From the NCBI GenBank assembly GCA_947057505.1, contig CAMSEM010000003.1, positions 1-33,458 of the forward strand: 33,458 bases of DNA, written 5' to 3'. The notes below the pieces were generated by a model, which had not been told where the DNA came from, searched no databases, and worked only from the letters and a program-made list of their open reading frames with translations. A program made the translations under genes and the position numbers. Positions 30,608 to 33,458 of the stretch are shown piece after piece (position 1 is the stretch's first letter; the number at the start of each line of letters is the position of its first letter). Source of the stretch: an uncultured Clostridium sp. (GTDB lineage: Bacteria > Bacillota > Clostridia > TANB77 > CAG-508).

Positions 30608-32077
30608 TTACTCTAAAATCTCTCTAATAATTTCCCTTTCATCAAAAGGATATTTTTTTCCTTTAATTTCTTGTGTTAATTCATGACCTTTTCCTGCAAT
30701 CACAATGATATCCTTTTTGTTTGCTATTGTAATTGCTTTTTTGATTGCTTCTTTTCTATCTAAAATACATTCATAACTACCCTTTGTTTTTTTGATGCCT
30801 TTTTCTATTTGTGATACTATTTCTTCTGGCTTTTCGGTTCTTGGGTTGTCTGATGTAATAATGGTGTGATCTGCTATGGTTCCTGATATGGTTCCCATGA
30901 TTGGTCTTTTGCCAGAGTCTCTATCTCCTCCACAGCCAAATACACAAATTAATTTACCTTGTGTATAAGTTTTTACAGTGGTTAAAATATTTTCTAAGCT
31001 TTCTGGGCTATGTGCATAGTCTATCATAATAGTTAGTTCTTTTTGATTATCTACTAATTCACTTCTTCCTGGTACACGAATATTTAGTAATGCTTCTATT
31101 ATATTTTCTGCTGTACAGCCATATTTTAGTGCTACACTAATAGCTGCTAGTGAATTGTATACACTAAATCTACCTGGAATTCCAGTTTTTACTCTTTGAT
31201 TTTTATCGCCTAGTTTTACTTTAAAATCTACATAGGCATTTGTTACTGTAATATCTTTTGCAAGTAAATTTCCTGGGTTATCTATTCCATAAGTGGTAAA
31301 GGTACAATTTGGTACTAGGTTTGGTAATTTGTTTGCATAAATATCATCTGAATTAATATAGCCATATTTACACATAGAAAATAGTTTTACTTTTGATTCA
31401 AAGTAATCTTCCATGCTAGAATGTTCTTTTTGGCTAATGTGGTCTTTTGAAAAGTTTGTAAAAATGCCAACATCAAACTCGCAGCCATCTACTCTACCTA
31501 ATTTTAAACTTTGAGAAGATACCTCCATTACAGCAAATTCACATTTTGCTTTTACCATTTGGCTTAACAATTCTTGTAGTTCTAGGCTTTCTGGAGTGGT
31601 TCTGTCGTTATCTCCTAAGTTTTTATCTCCTATATATGTGCAAATTGTTCCAATAAGACCTACTTTATATCCTTGTTTTTCTAATAAAGACTTAATCATA
31701 AATGTGGTAGTAGTTTTTCCTTTAGTTCCAGTTACCCCTATTAGCTTTAATTTTTTAGAAGGGTTTTGATAATAGTTGCATGCACAAATGGAAATTGCAT
31801 GCCTTGTGTCTGGTGCTAAAATGAAGGTTATATCATCGGTTAAATCTTTTACCATTTCTCTGGTTAATTTATCTGCTTGTGCCATAATAACTTTTGCACC
31901 ATTTTGAATGGCCTCTCCAATGAATTCATGACCGTTTTGTTCAAAACCATCTATTGCAACAAACATGTCTCCTGTTTTTATCTTTTGAGAGCTACTTTCT
32001 ATTTTAGGAACATCTACTTCTAGACTTCCTTTTACTTTTAGGCCTTCTAAGCCCGCTAAAATACTTTTTAATTCCAT
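30608..32077 (-). CDS. murE: UDP-N-acetylmuramoyl-tripeptide synthetase
   Basis: 'LKLIGVTGTKGKTTTTFMIKSLLEKQGYKVGLIGT', 'TTPESLELQELL', 'GCGGDRDSGKRPIMG', 'SDNPRTEKPEEI'. Confidence 0.96.
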   Translation of the reverse strand: MELKSILAGLEGLKVKGSLEVDVPKIESSSQKIKTGDMFVAIDGFEQNGHEFIGEAIQNGAKVIMAQADKLTREMVKDLTDDITFILAPDTRHAISICACNYYQNPSKKLKLIGVTGTKGKTTTTFMIKSLLEKQGYKVGLIGTICTYIGDKNLGDNDRTTPESLELQELLSQMVKAKCEFAVMEVSSQSLKLGRVDGCEFDVGIFTNFSKDHISQKEHSSMEDYFESKVKLFSMCKYGYINSDDIYANKLPNLVPNCTFTTYGIDNPGNLLAKDITVTNAYVDFKVKLGDKNQRVKTGIPGRFSVYNSLAAISVALKYGCTAENIIEALLNIRVPGRSELVDNQKELTIMIDYAHSPESLENILTTVKTYTQGKLICVFGCGGDRDSGKRPIMGTISGTIADHTIITSDNPRTEKPEEIVSQIEKGIKKTKGSYECILDRKEAIKKAITIANKKDIIVIAGKGHELTQEIKGKKYPFDEREIIREILE

Positions 32078-32152
32078 AGCTTTCTCCTATCCTTCTTTTA
32101 TTTTTTATTACATTTTTTCTTATGTGGTTTATCTTCCTAATTTTCCATTTGT

Positions 32153-32182
32153 ATTATACCATAACTTGTTTTTAGAAAGCAA
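32153..32182 (-). promoter_or_regulatory. promoter upstream of murE
   Basis: Minus strand TTGCTT - 18 nt - TATAAT with extended -10 TG. Confidence 0.5.
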
Positions 32183-32194
32183 CTTATGTTTGAA

Positions 32195-32500
32195 TTATAT
32201 TTCTACAATAATTTTTGTTCCTTCATATACACTAATTCCTTGTTTTGGTAATTGCTCTTTAATGACACAAGTTTGTTTGTCATATTCTTCTGGCTCATTT
32301 TTTATTTGCAGTTCTAAATTTACTTCTTTTAATGCTTTAGTTGCATCTAATATAGTCATTCCTTCTATTTTTGGTACTTCTACTTGCTTTTTCATTTCTT
32401 CTTCTGTTTCGTTATCTTTTTGTAGTTCTAAATATGGTAATACTTCAGATAATACTTGCCCTCCTACTGGTGCTCCTACCGCACCTCCTTGGGTGATTTA
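32195..32500 (-). pseudogene. C-terminal fragment of a PASTA-domain penicillin-binding protein
   Basis: Open frame ITQGGAVGAPVGGQVLSEVLPYLELQKDNETEEEMKKQVEVPKIEGMTILDATKALKEVNLELQI… (PBP C-terminus plus PASTA); frame ends upstream at TAA near 32500 and no transpeptidase domain precedes it. Confidence 0.7.
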
Positions 32501-32626
32501 AGCAACACAAATCAAGTTAGCTGTTCGAACGATAGTAAATTGCAGATGGCTTATGCAATTAAGTTACTATATTTTTCAAAAACCATAACAACTTTTTAAT
32601 GTTTTTTCAATAAAGTAGACAAAAAA

Positions 32627-32663
32627 ATAACTAGATAATTATCTTCTGGTAATCTCTAGTTAT
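32627..32663 (-). terminator. terminator downstream of the phosphodiesterase-like ORF
   Basis: ATAACTAGA…TCTAGTTAT with a minus-strand U tract (plus AAAAAAA at 32621-32627). Confidence 0.75.
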
Positions 32664-32717
32664 TCAAAATCTATTTATATCTTTATATTTCAATTATCTC
32701 CTTGTGTATGAAGAGTA

Positions 32718-33323
32718 TTATGTATCTATAACAATTAGTGGTACAGTTAATTCCTCTTTACTAAAACCTGAATGAGATCCTTTTATTTTTCCAATATAAT
32801 TTTTTGCATCCTCTACAGTATTAACAAAATAAGCACCTTTTTTGCAAAAACTGATAAATTCTCCTAAGTTCGATTTCATATATTCCGATATCTCTTCTTT
32901 TCCAAATATATTATTTTTTATAAATTCATTTGTATCAAAAATATACATTTTATCTTGATAGTCTTTTTTGAATTCCTTTAAAAATTTATCTTTTTTATCT
33001 TCTTGCACATAATATGTTGCTGTTCCATAATCAATTCCTGGTAGAGCATAGAAATATTTATTATATTTTTCAAAATCCATCGTAATATCTTTTTCTGTTA
33101 TATCTATTTGTCCATGATCTGCTATGATAATAATTTCTAAATCTTGTATGCTTTGCTTTTTTAATTTAATTAGCTCCTTTTCCATTTCATTCATAATGTT
33201 TTTACTATATACTCCATTATAATGAGATTCCGAATCCACATATGGTAAATATAAGTAGGTAAATGTCTCAGCATTTATATTACTCTTTATATTATTTGTT
33301 GCTTTTTCAAATGCCTCTTCCAT
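32718..33323 (-). pseudogene. N-terminally truncated alkaline-phosphatase-superfamily (type I phosphodiesterase/nucleotide pyrophosphatase-like) protein
   Basis: 'FTYLYLPYVDSESHYNGVYS…LEIIIIADHGQIDITE…GSHSGFSKEELTVPLIV' matches the central/C-terminal part; the N-terminal catalytic region is absent and an in-frame TAG lies two codons upstream. Confidence 0.6.
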
Positions 33324-33381
33324 ATTCTACCATATTTTTACATAATTCTCAAGTTTTTTGTATACTAATTATAAAAAAATT

Positions 33382-33442
33382 GGCTTTGCAACTGCACAGT
33401 TTAAGGAATCCTCTGCATAAGTTATTCGTAATCGGCAAAGCC
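33382..33442. repeat. inverted repeat at the window end
   Basis: GGCTTTGC (33382-33389) / GCAAAGCC (33435-33442). Confidence 0.5.
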
Positions 33443-33458
33443 TCAACGACTAACTCAA

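Noticed and set aside
32480-32500. GTG-CGG-TAG near the PBP break as a fourth CGG shift site
   Set aside because: CGG is out of the PBP frame (GGT GCG GTA GGA), and a +1 shift there would not enter the PBP frame.
1-33458. CGG as a universally unassigned codon that always triggers +1
   Set aside because: Two plus-strand ORFs (6757-7284 and 20711-21076) contain in-frame CGG with apparently normal continuation, so only a context-dependent or partial claim is supportable. Low CGG usage alone is also expected in an AT-rich genome.
33382-33458. Integron attC-like site at the window end
   Set aside because: An inverted repeat is present but the expected GTTRRRY/RYYYAAC core boxes were not found.
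1-33458. tRNA genes or CRISPR array
   Set aside because: No cloverleaf-compatible sequence with a GTTCRA arm and no regularly spaced direct repeats were recognised by eye.

Overview
AT-rich chromosomal window from what looks like an uncultured Firmicutes/Clostridia (inference from gene content). Almost all genes are on the minus strand. They include the str operon (rpsL-rpsG-fusA-tuf), a rubrerythrin, rpsB-tsf, rluB- and rluD-type pseudouridine synthases, trmFO, a SNF2 helicase, topA, a prepilin-anchored SUMF1/C-lectin-fold protein, a DUF6514-like gene, and the tail of the dcw cluster (PBP C-terminus, murE, mraY, ftsW, murG). No tRNA, rRNA or CRISPR array was recognised. Main observation: three conserved genes (rluD, murG, ftsW) each lose frame at an in-frame CGG codon. 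In all three, skipping the C (+1) makes the next codon a conserved Gly (GGA/GGA/GGC) and restores the family sequence: ANGNPDGTLVNA, DVVLGTGGYICVPV and MGILLNISR. By manual scan of about 9,400 codons I found only five in-frame CGGs. These three are the only ones in recognisable conserved genes; the other two lie in uncharacterised plus-strand ORFs and appear to be read normally. This fits either +1 recoding at a hungry CGG codon or a systematic sequencing artefact. Secondary observations: a possible DGR-type variable region with a local GC spike, orientation-independent hairpin repeats in the str operon, a long-range inverted repeat in the rpsB-tsf spacer, homopolymer frameshifts in topA and a small ORF, and an abrupt break in the dcw cluster near 32500.
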